Source of the DNA: Toxorhynchites rutilus septentrionalis
Lineage: Eukaryota; Arthropoda; Insecta; Diptera; Culicidae
Assembly (NCBI RefSeq): GCF_029784135.1
Contig: NC_073745.1
Coordinates: forward strand, 278,477,803 to 278,541,802
Length of the DNA: 64,000 nucleotides
Direction: 5' to 3'
The notes beneath the pieces were generated by a model, which saw only the letters and a list, made by a program, of their open reading frames with translations, was not told where the DNA came from and did no database searches. Shown here piece by piece: positions 34,492 to 47,045 of this stretch (positions are counted from its first letter, which is position 1; each line of letters begins with the position of its first letter). The position numbers and the translations under genes were made by a program.

Positions 34492-35573
34492 GTAAATAAA
34501 TTGTCAGCAGTCGATGTAATTCGCTGTAAATGCAATGCAAGCAGCTGTGTTAAGCGTTAAGTGTAGTGAATCTTCTCATGGGTTATTTCGGTCAAAGTGT
34601 CGTAGTAAACGATTTTGCATCTCACATAACACAGCGCTAGTTCTGCCAACGGCAGAACGCTTTATTCCTCCCACATCGCAGTTAACACGCATTACCCTCG
34701 TGGGAACAAAAACTCCTGACCATGCGTGTCTGACGGAAAGGCGAGGCCATTCGGGGAGCACTCGCGCGTTAGTTATGCGACTGGACACGAGCCTAGAGTG
34801 ACAATCGGTGTCGCGCGTCCACCTACAACGGGGGTGTTTTAGTGTGTTGCCACCGATGGGCTCTCCCCTTGAGGAGACACACGTCTGGTCCGTCGACAAT
34901 AGGGAGAATATTTTTTTCCGTAAATTATATTTTTGCAGCTTCCCCCGAGATTCCGGAGTTGCTTTTTTGTTTCTTTTCTTGTGTGTGTTCATTTCACTGT
35001 CCACGACAGAGAAAGTTCGGTGTCCGTAGCTATACAAACGGTTTCCGACACGGGTCCTGAAGCTGAAAGTGTCACAGACACTGAGCTCGGGACAGACAGA
35101 TAAAAAAAACACTGAAAAAACGGAGGAGCAGACAGTTTGCATAGTAGATAATGGCGGACAATCCTATTTTTAAGCTTGCCTGCAAGTACAATCGCTCTCC
35201 GATATAAATTATTTTTTCAAAGGAAGTGATATTTTTGCGGGTTATTAACCGGAGGAAGTTGCATTACTACCGAACAATTCTCGCAATGGTCTCTGTCATG
35301 ATAACATAATTTTGCACTAACCGCTCAGATATAATCATCTGCCAAATCAAGAACTCAATACTAAATTGTAACATGGTCTGTACTGAACAATTACACGCCA
35401 AATTAAGCGGTTAAGTGGCCCCGATCCGATTCATTGAAATTTTATACTCAATTTTTATGGTTTATCCGAAAGTTCAATTTTCATTGTCATACGATCAATT
35501 TCGATTTAGATGGTATTTAGATGGATTACGGCGTATCAAAAATTATTGATCTGGAGATATAACCAATTAATTA
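34492..35573. other. Likely intron of the EGF gene
   Basis: Follows the EGF exon donor. GC-rich sequence at 34620-35100 contains a 188-codon minus frame (34576-35142) rich in Arg/Ser with no domain, which I do not accept as a gene. No further EGF or laminin-G exon is visible. Confidence 0.4.
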
Positions 35574-36134
35574 CAGGGTCTTTCAGATTAAACGTTCACG
35601 CAACAAATTTTAATAACTTCTACAAAAGTGAACCGATTTTTATTTGAAAAAAAATCGAAAATGAAGCTTATTTTAGGACATTTTTGATGTGACCACCCCT
35701 TCTTTCGATAACGCGTTTTAAACGGCGAACAAAATTCTTCATGCACAACTCTAACAATACGACTTCGATGCTGTTGAAAATTCGAGTTATTTCTTTTATA
35801 AGTTCCTCCAAATTTTGTGATTTATTAACATAGCAACGGTCCTTCGCGTACTCACAGAGAAAGAATTCGACGACGAGAAATGTTGAAATTCTTACCATAT
35901 GAGGACAAAGTTTCATTAAGGCTTCGGTTGCTCGAGTAATACGATATCACTAAAAAGTACACGTTCTTGTAAATTGTACACCTTGACACTAAAAACCATC
36001 CAATCAGACTGAACGAGTAGCCGAATATTATCGTCCCGAGGTGGGGAATACAGTGTTTCCATCGACGGAGCGAATTTGTTTTTGTAAGCAGCTATTCGAT
36101 TTTTTTGCGTGAGCGTTTAATCTGAAATACCCTG
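35574..36134 (-). mobile_element. Tc1/mariner-like element with internal deletion
   Basis: 561 bp flanked by TA. Inverted ends: CAGGGTCTTTCAGATTAAAC on the left and CAGGGTATTTCAGATTAAAC read inward from the right; similarity extends to about 33 bp. Inside on the minus strand is an open frame (35668-35916) whose end, NFVRRLKRVIERRGGHI, resembles the C terminus of Tc1/mariner-superfamily transposases. The catalytic domain is absent, so this is a non-autonomous deletion derivative. Confidence 0.82.
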
Positions 36135-36214
36135 TAAAACAAGAATTGGCAAAAAAATATGATTTCTGTAGAGAAATTCCAAATGAAACTGAACTAAAAA
36201 GGCCTATTTTAAAA

Positions 36215-36770
36215 AGTTGAATTTTTGATTTGAACGAAAGTTTGTATTCCGTTAGGGTTGGAGGATATATGAGTTTTCTACAGCATTTGGGATTTTTTTG
36301 ACTCAAGTGTAAAAAAAAGGCGTATCGTATTTTAGTAAGAGAAAACTTTGATAATTTATATTCCAAAAACTATGAGTCGTATCGAAATAGCGTCTGAGAA
36401 AGAGTTATTTCATAGTAGTCTTTTTTTATTTAGAGAAAAAAACATGAATTTTCAATATCTAAAATACATTTTGAATTTTGATTTTTTTTAAATTTTTTCA
36501 TGTAAAATTGAAGTCATGTAGAAAATTTCAAAAATGGGTCCAAGACTATTTTTGACGAACTTTGTGGAACATCGATTTTTTATTAATTTTCGAAACTTCG
36601 AATTTTTGTATGTTAACAATCATTTTTAGATACAAATTATGAATCCTGATGTGATTTAAAACAAAAACGCTCTTCATTAATCTCCTTCTAAATGCTTTCT
36701 CGAGATATTTGAAAAAAAAAACATTTCTAGTTTATTGTATTTTTCAATTTTAATTATCTTTAAATTTATA
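36215..36770 (+). repeat. Outer repeat, left of the 1.8-kb foldback
   Basis: Same sequence family as 15215-15740, directly abutting the foldback end at 36773. Together with its inverted copy at 38600-39420 it makes an inverted arrangement of about 3.2 kb. Confidence 0.7.
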
Positions 36771-36772
36771 TA

Positions 36773-38582
36773 CAGCCATTCCATGCCAAACCGATATAGT
36801 GGTTCTCCGATTTTCGTGTAAAGTGGTAGTTTTGATCTTTATCGCAAAACATTAGACCCGTATTTTTTTATTTTTTCAGTAGGGTGAACATTTCCATCTT
36901 AGGATTGTCCGAAAAATCACCTTTTTCTACTTTTTCCCAAAATTGCCTTTTTTAGAAATTCATAATTTTTGAACTACTAGACCGATTCAGATGATCGATA
37001 TATCAAATTGAAGCCAATAACCTGCCCTTTTTGACAAAATACTATACTTGCTGAAAATTTGAATTCTGATCCCTTTGTTATCGATTGTATTCGTTTTTTA
37101 TTGTTTTCATAGTCTCGGGACCAAAGGCGCTATATTTTTTTAAATATTTTTTTCTGAAAAGCTGAGGATTTTTCACATAACATATGTCGAAACCAGAGAG
37201 GCGTTTTTTTCGTTTTTAAACTGTGATTTTTAAAGGTTTACCGATGGTTCGAGCAATAATTTTTTTCCTCTTTTTTCCAACACAAAAACTCATAACTTTT
37301 GATCTACTGGATCGATTCAGATGATCGATATATCAAATTAAAACCAATTAGCCAATTAGCCTTTTTCGAAAAAATAACATACCTGCCAAATAATTTAATC
37401 CTAGTCGCATACATCCAGTCTAGTCACATAGAAATATTGAACGAAGACTGAAAGCAAGTTAACTTTAAAAAATCATAACGTAAAATTTATGAATTTTTGT
37501 GTTGGAAAAAAATTGATATTTCGAACCATCGGTTAACTTTGAAAAATCATAACTTAAAAACAGAGATCGAAATCCTCGCTCGGATGCACGATAAATATTC
37601 AATCAATAAATTTAGTTTTCGATGAACCGTGTATTGTTGATATATTCGTCTCTTCGTTTTCACCGAAAATTCTTTTTCAGAGAGAAAGAGATGTGGAAAA
37701 TCTCGTTCTCGGAAGTTCAACGAGAATGGTTTTTCGTCTCTCATTTGGTAATGAAAATAGGAGCGAAAAATCATAGCTAACATTACCAACGTTAATCTTT
37801 TAGGACAGCGTCCAAACGATCTGCATTTGGACAGCGTCTGAATTGTACAAATATTAATCCATCTCATGTTCACTTCACGATGAAACCCAATATTGCCGCA
37901 TATTTTCATGCAATGTTTTCAGCTGTACTGAAGAAGTGAAAAACCATTATCGGCATCAAGGAGTCACTGAAAACGAAACCATTTTTCGTGAATCATAATT
38001 CACCGAAAAATAAAAATCGGCTTTGCGTTTCTCGCGAGAATCGAAGTGAGCGTATAACATTCTCTCGCCTCCTATATTCTCAGCTATTTTTCCATGTGGA
38101 TGAAAACGGATGTTTTTCGCCTCAAATCGGCGAGCATTTCGATCTCTGCTTAAAAACGCCTCTCCGGTTTCGACATATGGTATGTCAGCTTTTCAGAAAA
38201 AATATAAAAAAAATAAAGCGCCTTTGGTCCCAAGACTATGAGAACAATAATAAACGAATACAATCAACAACAACGAGATCAGAATTCAATTTTTCTGCAG
38301 AAATAGTATTTTGTCAAAAAGGTTATTGGCTTCAATTTGATATATCGATCATCTGAATCGGTCCAGTAGTTCAAAAGTAATGAATTTTTGAAAAAAGTCA
38401 TTTTTGGAAAAAAAAAAAAAAAAAAGAGAAAAAATCTGATTTTGCGGACAATCCCAAAATGGAAATGGTGGGTGACCATGGAAAATTAAAAAAAATACGG
38501 ATCAAATGTTTTGCGATAAAGAACAAAACTACTTTTCACGAAAATCTGAGAACCACTATATCGGTTTGGCATGGAATGGCTG
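36773..38582. repeat. 1.8-kb foldback element with long inverted ends
   Basis: TA-flanked, 1810 bp. The ends CAGCCATTCCATGCCAAACC continue with GATATAGTGGTTCTC and are almost identical in inverted orientation for 46 bp. Looser inverted similarity runs to about 37400 and back from 38200 (for example GATCGATATATCAAATTGAA and its reverse complement; AGCGCCTTTGG and its reverse complement). The middle (37450-38190) is AT-rich, with no gene I can recognise; the open frames at 37547-37909 and 37988-38356 look incidental. Confidence 0.78.
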
Positions 38583-38589
38583 TATATGT

Positions 38590-39420
38590 ATTTTTTTAAC
38601 CTTTTCATATAAAATAAGAAGATAGAAAATTATAAATGAGTCCAAAATGGTCAAACCATTTTGACGAACTTTGTGAAACATCGAATTTTTATTAATTTTC
38701 GAAACTTCGAATTTTTGTATGTTAACCCTTCCGCTACGAGTGTTGTCTATAGACGACATCAGGGTGATATTGCACATCGATCACACCAGCGCGATATGCA
38801 TACTTTTCGGCGCAATGCTCCGTTCAGCGGTAGCACTCCGTCGGAGCACACTGACGTAGTGAAAGGGTTAGCAATCATTTTTAGCCACAAATTATGGTTT
38901 ATATATTTACATATTTTTACAAAATAAGTTTACAAAATATATACAAAATTTACATATATTTACAAAATATGGTTTAAAACAAAAAAAGCTCTTCACCAAT
39001 CTCTTCCTAAATGCAGCCATTTTCAAAACATTTTTAAAAAAATAATAAATTTAAAAAAAATAAAATTTAATAAGACAATAAATTAGAAATGTTTTTTTCC
39101 AAATATCTCGAGAATGGCTGCATTCAGACGAAGATTGATGAAGAGCTTTTTTATTTTAAATCACATCAGGATCCATACTCTATAACTCTTTCTAAGACAC
39201 TATTTCGATAGGAGTCATTGTTTTTGAGATATAAATTATCAAAATTTCTCTTGCTCAAATCGATACGCCCTTTTCAAAAGTTACACTTGAGTCAAAAATT
39301 TTCCAAATACTGTGGAAAACTCATATTTCCTTCAACCCAAACGGAATACAAACTTCCATTCGATTCAAAAATACTTATGTTTTGTCATTTGTCGATTTCA
39401 TTTCGAATTGCTCTGTAGTG
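38590..39420 (-). repeat. Outer repeat, right of the 1.8-kb foldback, with nested MITE
   Basis: First part (38590-38900) runs in the plus sense and holds the piggyBac-type MITE at 38726-38867. From about 39090 to 39420 the sequence is the reverse complement of the 15215-15430 block (GAGTCATTGTTTTTGAGATA, TTTTCCAAATACTGTGGAAA). Between them is an AT-rich stretch with TTTACAAAATAT repeats. Overall rearranged. Confidence 0.62.
38726..38867. mobile_element. piggyBac-type MITE in a TTAA site
   Basis: 142 bp. The left side reads TTAA then CCCTTCCGCTACG; the right end read inward is CCCTTTCACTACG, next to TTAG (a one-base change from TTAA). Two other copies of the host repeat (near 15630 and 36618) have GTATGTTAACAATCATTTTT with no insert, which fixes the insertion point and duplicated target. 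The interior is CG-rich with short palindromes (TGTCTATAGACGACA). Confidence 0.9.
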
Positions 39421-39901
39421 AATCGGTGGAAAATGTCAAAAGGTTTTATGGCTTTTAGCGAATCGGGTTTCTGAAGACAATTCGAAACGCTTTTTCTGGA
39501 TATGTGTGATTTTGTTGCGCGGTACAATTTTTTTATATTTCGAAATCATGACCTTTGTTTTAGTTTTGAGACCCAGCACTATTTTAATTTAATTCTGTAT
39601 AATCTATATTTAATTGTGTTCGTATGTGTTTTTTTTTTTCAGATAAATTCGAGCATTTCACGGTACGAAAATATTTCATTTTTTTACCGTTCAGAATTTG
39701 AATTATTTTGCTAGGATCAATGATTTTATTATTTTTGAATATTTATAAAAAGCCCCCAAGACCAGCGCTGTGGAAAATTTTGTATAGGGTATCAAATAAG
39801 AAAATTGGGTGATTTTTCTGAATTGCTAAGGGGAAAAACGCCATTCCCAATAGCTTGGAGATGAAAATAAAAAAAATATTCAAACTGCATCTTACTATGA
39901 T

Positions 39902-40130
39902 GTAGGGGAACCGCGGGTAAGACGGACAGTACCCCCACTGATGGACAGGTAATTGATTTGTATAGTTGCATTATGAATTTCAAATTTCTGTTGATGGGAA
40001 CCCGTTCTGCATGATATTCTAGAACATTTGAACCATTCTATGACAATGAATACTGAAACCGAAAATCAAACATGATTCGAGCGAATATTAAACACTTATT
40101 GAACATCAATTCAGTTTTCAGTATCTCTCA
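39902..40130 (+). repeat. GTAGGGGA-family fragment
   Basis: GTAGGGGAACCGCGGGTAAG, then GACGGACAGTACCCCC, and about 200 bp like the reverse of 30860-31061 (CATTATGAATTTCAAATTTC, AATGAATACTGAAACC). The other end is missing. Confidence 0.7.
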
Positions 40131-40516
40131 GCAAAAGTAGATCTCCAACGCTCCCAAAGAAGTAATCTACGAATTATACTTTCCTTTTTTTTTGCATTTT
40201 TTGCAGAGCGGCAACCAAAAAAAAGCGTAACCGAATACTGATGGCAGCGACAGCAGTCGTTTCGGAACAAACTTATATCTTCAGTTTTCACCCAAGAACA
40301 CAGCTCTCACCACTTCTTCACATGCGCTACATTTTGCCGCCACTTCTAATCCTGAAACAATGCTCGAATTCATGAAAATCAAATGATCGATCGGAGAAAA
40401 CCAGCAATAATCCCGAACACACTTTTGAAGTCACATGAACGCTGGCAAAATGTTGTAAAAATCAATTCGCTTTTCACTATTTTAGATATTACTTTGAATG
40501 GATCGAAAATAATTAA

Positions 40517-40986
40517 CCCTTTTCACGACCAAGGGAAATATATTTCCCTTCTACAAAAATCGTTATCGATTGTTATTAAATCGATATTTTTTTTACTGAA
40601 TGTCAAAATAAAACGTATGTCCAAGGCACCAAATGTGTTTCTGAACCAACAAAAGCCACATAATAAAAGCGTTATGTGCAATGTCCACTTGTGCTTCACA
40701 AGTAAACGATTTTGTTTTCATAGAATAAGATAACTAACTATTTATTTTACTTTTCTGATAATTTTTATTACGTTCTTTGTATTACAAAGCAATAAATAAA
40801 AAGCCGATATAATAAACCTAGTTCTTCATTTATTTACTTTTATGGTCCATAGGGAAAAATATTTCCGGTGAAATTATAGGAAACAATGTTTTTTTGGTGA
40901 CATTCTCTTACTTTACACCCACAATAGCTAAAATATTGTGTTGTATTGGCATATTTAGTCTTGGACATCTTACGGTCCTGAAAGGG
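40517..40986. mobile_element. piggyBac-type MITE, 470 bp
   Basis: Flanked by perfect TTAA (40513-40516, 40987-40990). Ends: CCCTTTTCACGACC on the left and CCCTTTCAGGACC read inward from the right. A subterminal palindrome AAGGGAAATATATTTCCCTT lies just inside the left end and a related ATAGGGAAAAATATTTCC near the right. No transposase. A different family from the 142-bp element at 38726. Confidence 0.85.
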
Positions 40987-41293
40987 TTAACTAACTTTTA
41001 GTGGTCGTGGCCCTAGAACGAACTCGTAAGAGGTTTTGTAGAAAAATAACCGTTCTTGTTGTAGAAGTAAGTTGATCGACGATTCGTTCTTGCCCTCGCG
41101 AAAAACGTTATTGACGTTAAAATTATTTCATGAAATAGTGACCTGTAGTCCTACGTCAAAAAACTCACCCACGGCATATTTCGTTAACCCAAACACAAAA
41201 CAAACACAAAATGGTGCATATATCAACAAGTGTTTTTTCAACTTAGTGTTCCAAAACCCACTAAAGCTCCTCTTCACCAGCCTGTATAACGAT

Positions 41294-42188
41294 GCAGGGG
41301 AACCGCGGATAATGCGGACAGTGGGGGTAATATGGACAGGTGATTGATTTGTACAGTTACATGATGAATTTCAGATTTCTGTTAATTAGAACACCTTCAT
41401 GTTATTGTATAATATTTAAGCCACCATATGGCAATGAATACTGATCAAACGTGGAAAAGGAAAGCAAAAACCGAAAATCATACATGATTCCGCGTGTGCA
41501 CGTATATTTAGCTGCTTCGATATTAAGCAATTTGAGTGGTACAGTAACAAAATTCAATTCGCTGACGGTTATATTTCGGTTTGTGAGCTAACAGAGAAGC
41601 GATAATAGGTATGTACGGAAAATTAAATTCATTTTTGAGTGGAAAATTTAAATTATTGAATTAGTTGTACTGGTGGGGTAAAACGGACAGTTGCCAGTGA
41701 GAGTGAGATGGACTGTGAATGCCCTGCGTCTAAAAATGAAAATCAAATCGCCAAATGTGGACTGCTGACTGAAACCAAAAGCAAAAAAGTTGAGAATCTG
41801 TTCGTTTATACTGCTGAAAAGCACGATATCACTTCTAGGTGGATTAATTCGACTTTTTCATCATTTAACGAACATTCGTGGTGAGTTCAGACCTTGGTTG
41901 AATAAAATTATTCCTCTCGCACTCGACAAACCTCTACGCTTCATATATTACAAACCTGTTCGTATTCCCCCCTCTAAATGTCCATATTACAAAATGTGTT
42001 CTTTTCGCCCTGTTTTATTTTCAGTAAAAAGCATTGAAAAACACTTTTTTGTAAAATATTTGGCCAATTAGGTAGAAAAACAGTATATTGAATTGCAAAA
42101 ATCTGCATCAAAGTTTTGGGAAACATGAGGTTCCAAAGATATAATTGAAGTTCTTCTTAACATGTCCGTTTTACACCCATTTCCCCTA
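41294..42188. repeat. GTAGGGGA-family element, longer variant
   Basis: The left end GCAGGGGAACCGCGGATAAT and right end (read inward ATAGGGGAAATGGGTGTAAA) enclose about 895 bp. The first 350 bp match the reverse of 30720-31061. An internal GGTGGGGTAAAACGGACAGT near 41670 shows that one copy carries an extra end-like motif. The last ~120 bp match 30420-30540 in reverse. Non-coding. Confidence 0.68.
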
Positions 42189-45100
42189 TCAATGAATTAT
42201 TTGATATCATTCGTAGAAATGTGTAATTGTTTCCCATTGAATAATTTATTTCCTATGAATAATTTTGTTAGGCATTCAAAATTGCATTTCGACCTGTTGT
42301 TATTATATAATCCAAATTCGCCGGATCTTTGCAATCATTTGTCTACTTCAACCGTTTCAATTTACCCTTCATCGCGGCATGAAATTTATCCACAGCGAAC
42401 ATTATCCCACTGCAAGGGGGCTCTAATTGAACACGACATCGAAACACCTCTATTGTGGATTTGAAAATCGATCTAGCGCCTCTCCTCCCAAGCCCCGGAC
42501 GGAGCCTAAAGTGGGTTGACTGGGAGCACCGTTAAAACCTTAGTAAAAAATCCCAGCGGAAAGCGTAATAGTGGTTTTAAAAACTCCATTTTTGTTTCCA
42601 TTTGGTCGTAAATTTCAATTACAGCAAACAATTTCGTCGTAAACATTGGTGTAATCGTAATTTATACCGAGAGAGAGACGTGTTTCATCGCTCCCTCCAT
42701 CTTGGGATTTATTGATAAAGGGGGAAAAGGCGAAGAAGAAAAGGGTGCCACCGATGGAGTGGCAAATGGGAGCAAAATGAAAATCTAGCAGTTGGAGGAA
42801 TGGTTAGAGAAAAAAGTAAACAGTGCCGACAGCTTTCAGGATATTCGGATATTAATTCTATCGGAAGTTGTGCTGTGTATTTCCCTTCGTTTCCCAGGCT
42901 TGCCATTCCCTCCGACGGTTTCGAATCCGAGATGAAGGACACGGCAGGCACGAATAATTCCGACCCGCCCATCCACCCCAGGTTAAACTTAGTTTTTATA
43001 ATGTTACTGCATAAATTGCCAAAAATTAAATCTCCTGCGATGAGCGTGAAAGGACGATTGTTTTGATCATTTCTTTCTGTGGAAAGCTGGAAGCAGAGGG
43101 AAGCTCACAAACAACTTTTTCCTGCCGATTTCGAACGGTAAACAAAGTTTTGCTTTTATGTTTGCGAAATCGTTCGATGGTAGGTATAGCTTCGCTCCCT
43201 AAATCACTGGGTGATATTTACGACTAAACCGTTCGCTTGGGGGCTATCGAATCGCATGAATGTTCGTGTTCCGGGGGAATTAGAGCCGTTCGTGCCGATA
43301 TTAATTAGCTTTGGGTAAAAGTTGTAGTAAGCTAAAGATAAACTTTGATCCAGGTAGCGCGCAGTTTGATGGAAGTTTTTTGATTGATAGCACTCTGCTG
43401 GCGAAGTGAAAATATGGAAATTTTCATAACGGAATGTTGGTTTTTATGCCAAGGAGGATTGATTGATTGATTTTTCATTTATCAATAGAACAATGTTTAT
43501 GTTTATCTAACTGTCGATACTGCTAATGGCTGTGTAAACACTATACAAATAAATTCATTTGCTGCAAAATTGTAGCTTCTATTATATAAAAGCACAAAAA
43601 TCAATAATTGTTTTCGATAGTGAATACCGGGCGGTGTAGCTATAATTTCAAACTAAGTGAAAAACAGGATTAAAGGCACTATATGCAGTCTCTCCATTCT
43701 ACCACGAGCATAAATTTATAGCCCAAGCGGCACGATAAAGGGGCTCATTCATCCGAGTAAACACATTCCGGATCATGCACGGACATAAACCAGCTTTGTG
43801 TCGACTCCGTATAGTAAATTCTCACCAGGGCATTTGTAAATCAGCTCATTTAACCGCTTCATTTGCCAAAAGCGATCATCGTTTCGATTATCCCGATGAT
43901 GCACACACGTACACATACACATACAAAGAGTCAAGCCGGTGGTGCAGATCCTCGTAACACGTAACACGTTCCTGCATGGTTCCGCTGATAGGCTCCCATC
44001 ATTTGTACCCTGTAGGCTGTCACTTCCGCCAGGCAGTCATTATCCAGCTTGAATAAACCAAGAGCGAAAGAGTTATACGGCTCCGGTTTGTCTGTGCAGC
44101 TGTATACCAGCGATGCTGACGATACGCTATGGATTCACCACTCTGTCGGTGGCGTTAGTTCCTAATGATAGCGGTTTGACGTGGGTAACGTGGGCTGCCA
44201 GATGCAGTTTATTACTAAATAACCCAGTTGAAACAACTGCCGCACTGGAAACTGGTTCCAGGTGACGAAATGCGTTCGATACTAAATTGTAGAACATAAC
44301 AATCCCTTTGACACCAACTGGACCAAAAAAAAAAGGCAGAATCCTCGCAAAACCCTCACCATAATAGTCATAAAATTGGATTTGATTGGATCCATTCTCA
44401 CCGTTCGATGCTACATACTCCCTCGCGTACTCGCAGAAATGGTATGCGGAAGTCTGTCAACGCGCGCAATAAATTGTCAGTTCATCATTATTGAACTTTC
44501 TGCCACCACCGTCATTCGATTCATGGGTCGTGATGGTGTAGATGCGGTTATTACCGCTGTTAACTTGGTTTACTGTTGTACATGATAGTGAAACGATGGA
44601 ATCGATGGTTTATTTGGATTATGTTACGGTATCACCAGATTTGTGGAAATGCATCGGTTTGGTACAGATAAAATATGGGTTTCGGAGTAAGCAAACATAG
44701 TGCATCATGGAGCGGCGTAAATGTCATGTCTGCCGTTCGAAAAAATCGTAATTGATTGCGGTTTTTCATAGAGTCCGATGGTTGACTGCTTAGTCCCCTC
44801 AGCTCTATCGAAATGTAAATACCATCATAATTTTTCAAAACATCCATTAATTCTATGTCATACAGCAACAAAGGGACTATAACAACGATAATGAACTAAG
44901 TTCATTATTGTTGTAATGAATGAAAGATTGTGAAACAAAACGGTGTATAATAGCTAATTCGTTTTTGTTCAGTTTGCCACACTAACTGCTGTCAAAATGT
45001 TTTTTATTCACTCAGTTTCAACCTAGATGTTTCGCACTGAGATGATTCACGGGTTGGCACTCGGGTTCACCAATACAACTATACTGAACTGCCAAGTTCC

Positions 45101-45430
45101 GAGTATTGTTTTGGAAAATCTAAAAATGAAAACTATGGAAATGGAAAACCTGCTGCTTATTATTGGAATCGTAATCCAATTCGCATTCTGATTTTGAAGA
45201 GTATATTCGCGTAGACGGCATTACGCTTCGTGTGCTTTCATTGGGAGGTGAAAATAATGATGGATATTCAGGTGGAATAAACATGCTTTCAAATGAATGA
45301 AAATTTACTTTAACGTATCGAATATTTATTTTATGTGATGGAATAAGAGGTTTTTTTTATCGATATCGCAGAAACATATTGAACGAAAACCGTGTCTATT
45401 GATGATTTTATATTATAACTATATATTATA
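42189..45430. other. Unique, GC-richer stretch with one candidate exon
   Basis: Largely free of the repeat families seen elsewhere. Apart from the candidate exon at 42898-42981 I see no supported coding sequence. It may be intron or regulatory DNA of a neighbouring gene. Confidence 0.35.
42898..42981 (+). CDS. Candidate internal exon, unassigned
   Basis: An 84-nt open stretch lies between a strong acceptor (TTTCCCTTCGTTTCCCAG) and a donor (CCCAG|GTTAAA). Only the phase-2 reading is open: LAIPSDGFESEMKDTAGTNN followed by SDPPIHPR. The exon length is a multiple of three, so it could be skipped without a frameshift. It lies in a unique, GC-richer part of the window downstream of the EGF locus on the same strand. 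The EGF exon leaves phase 1, so the two cannot be joined directly. This could be a cassette exon of that gene, an unrelated exon or chance. Confidence 0.25.
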
Positions 45431-46650
45431 ACAAACTTCGTCCCGCCCAAAATTTGTTTTTTGTTATCAATACCTTCAAACATTCACGTTTTCTTACTAT
45501 GAGCATGATAATGGGTCCAATCGCAGAACTGTTCATTGATTGATCTTCTATTCGACCCCGTTGAATTTACCTTTTACTATTAAATTTCTAGTTTTTCTAA
45601 CAAAACTCATCATTATAATATCAGATTATTTTCAGACACAACTCTCGTTCAAGATTTCTCAACCACTTGCAAATAACATGTTTCTCCGTTACATGGAATA
45701 AATGTTTTATACAGAAAATATGATAGAATGAAGACAGCACTAAATCGGACAATTCCTTCCTCGAGTTCTGCTCTAATCAACACATCCGGCGAAACCTTTT
45801 TTTGGTATAGATAGAAGAAGATATAGGAGTGCGTTTCATCACATTGAAATCCATTTCCAGTTTCGAACAAAGATCAATTTCGCTAGCGCAAACATCAAAT
45901 GGACTAACAGCACTTGTCACTATGTAATTGTAGAACATATGCGAATTGATTTTTCCGAATTTTCTCTTTTTCCTTCAGAGTGTTCCGAAAATTTTCAATT
46001 GTCATTTTTGGTTGGAATATTTTTGGTTGATATATGTGTAATATTCTTATGGGACCCCCTCTCCAATCCAGAGGAGGGAGAGGTGTCATACCATTAGAAA
46101 TATTTTTTATACCCAAAAACTGTCACATCCCAAATTGTGCTTGATTAGCTCTCGAGTTATGCAGAGGTTTGTGTTTCGTTTGTATTGCAGCCCCCCTTAG
46201 AGAGGGGGGAGGAGTGTATTCACCATAGAAACGTTTCGTGCCCCGTAAAACGTTCAGAAGCCAAATTTGGCTCCATTTGCTTGAATAATTCTCGAGTAAT
46301 GCAGAAATTTGTGTTTCATTTGTATGGCAGCCCCATCCCTTAGAGAGGGGGGTGAAGAGTCTAATCACCAAAGAAACATTTATTGCACCCTTGAACCTCA
46401 ATATGCCTAATTTTTTTCATTTGTTTGAATAATTCTCGAGTAATGCAGAAATTTGTATTTCATTTGTATGGCGGCCCCCCCCCCCTTGGAGAGGGGGGGA
46501 GGGGTCTCAAACTATCACGACAACCTTCCCCGGCCCCAAAAACCCCTACATACCAGTTTTCATGTTGATCGGCTCAATAGTTTCCGAGTCCATAAGTATC
46601 AGACAGACAGACAGACAGACAGACAGAAATCCATTTTTATATATTTAGAC
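45431..46650 (+). repeat. Tailed repeat, full-length copy
   Basis: About 1.22 kb from AACTTCGTCCCGCCCAAAAT to the tail ACAGACAGACAGACAGACAG (46601-46628) and TTTTTATATATTTAGAC. The order is a unique 5' region of about 600 bp, then four ~125-bp units with variable C/G runs, then CCGAGTCCATAAGTATCAGA, the GACA tract and an AT-rich end. The first bases (CTAGCTGACCCGGC) are missing or altered. A good reference copy for the family. Confidence 0.85.
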
Positions 46651-47045
46651 AGTAATTATTTGTGGAACAAACAGGAAATGCATCGACTAATGGTTAAGTG
46701 AGTGTCAGGATTTCATATGTTAGGTGATCAAACAATATGAAATAAAAATTTTCAATCAAACTATTATTTATTTTATATATATGTTTTACTTTTTTTACAA
46801 TGCACATGACCCTTCTGATCTGATAGAGAATAACTTACCTCCTAAGCACTAATATCGCCACCAGACGTCGACACTGTACATTTGTCGTCGCATATATAAA
46901 CAAATCAGACTATATGACGTACACCACAAAACCACCGCATTCGTCAAACTGAAAACGTTATTTTATTACAGAGTCAGTTTGGCACTCACTCAGTTTCAAA
47001 AAAAAATTAGCGTAGGACATTCGACATATTTTGGGATAGTTTCGT

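Noticed and set aside
34576..35142. 188-codon minus-strand open frame
   Set aside because: Arg/Ser-rich, no domain, no splice support, antisense inside the likely intron after the EGF exon. Open by GC content rather than selection.
37547..38356. Opposed frames of 120 and 122 codons in the foldback centre
   Set aside because: They lie inside a non-coding foldback element and match no transposase.
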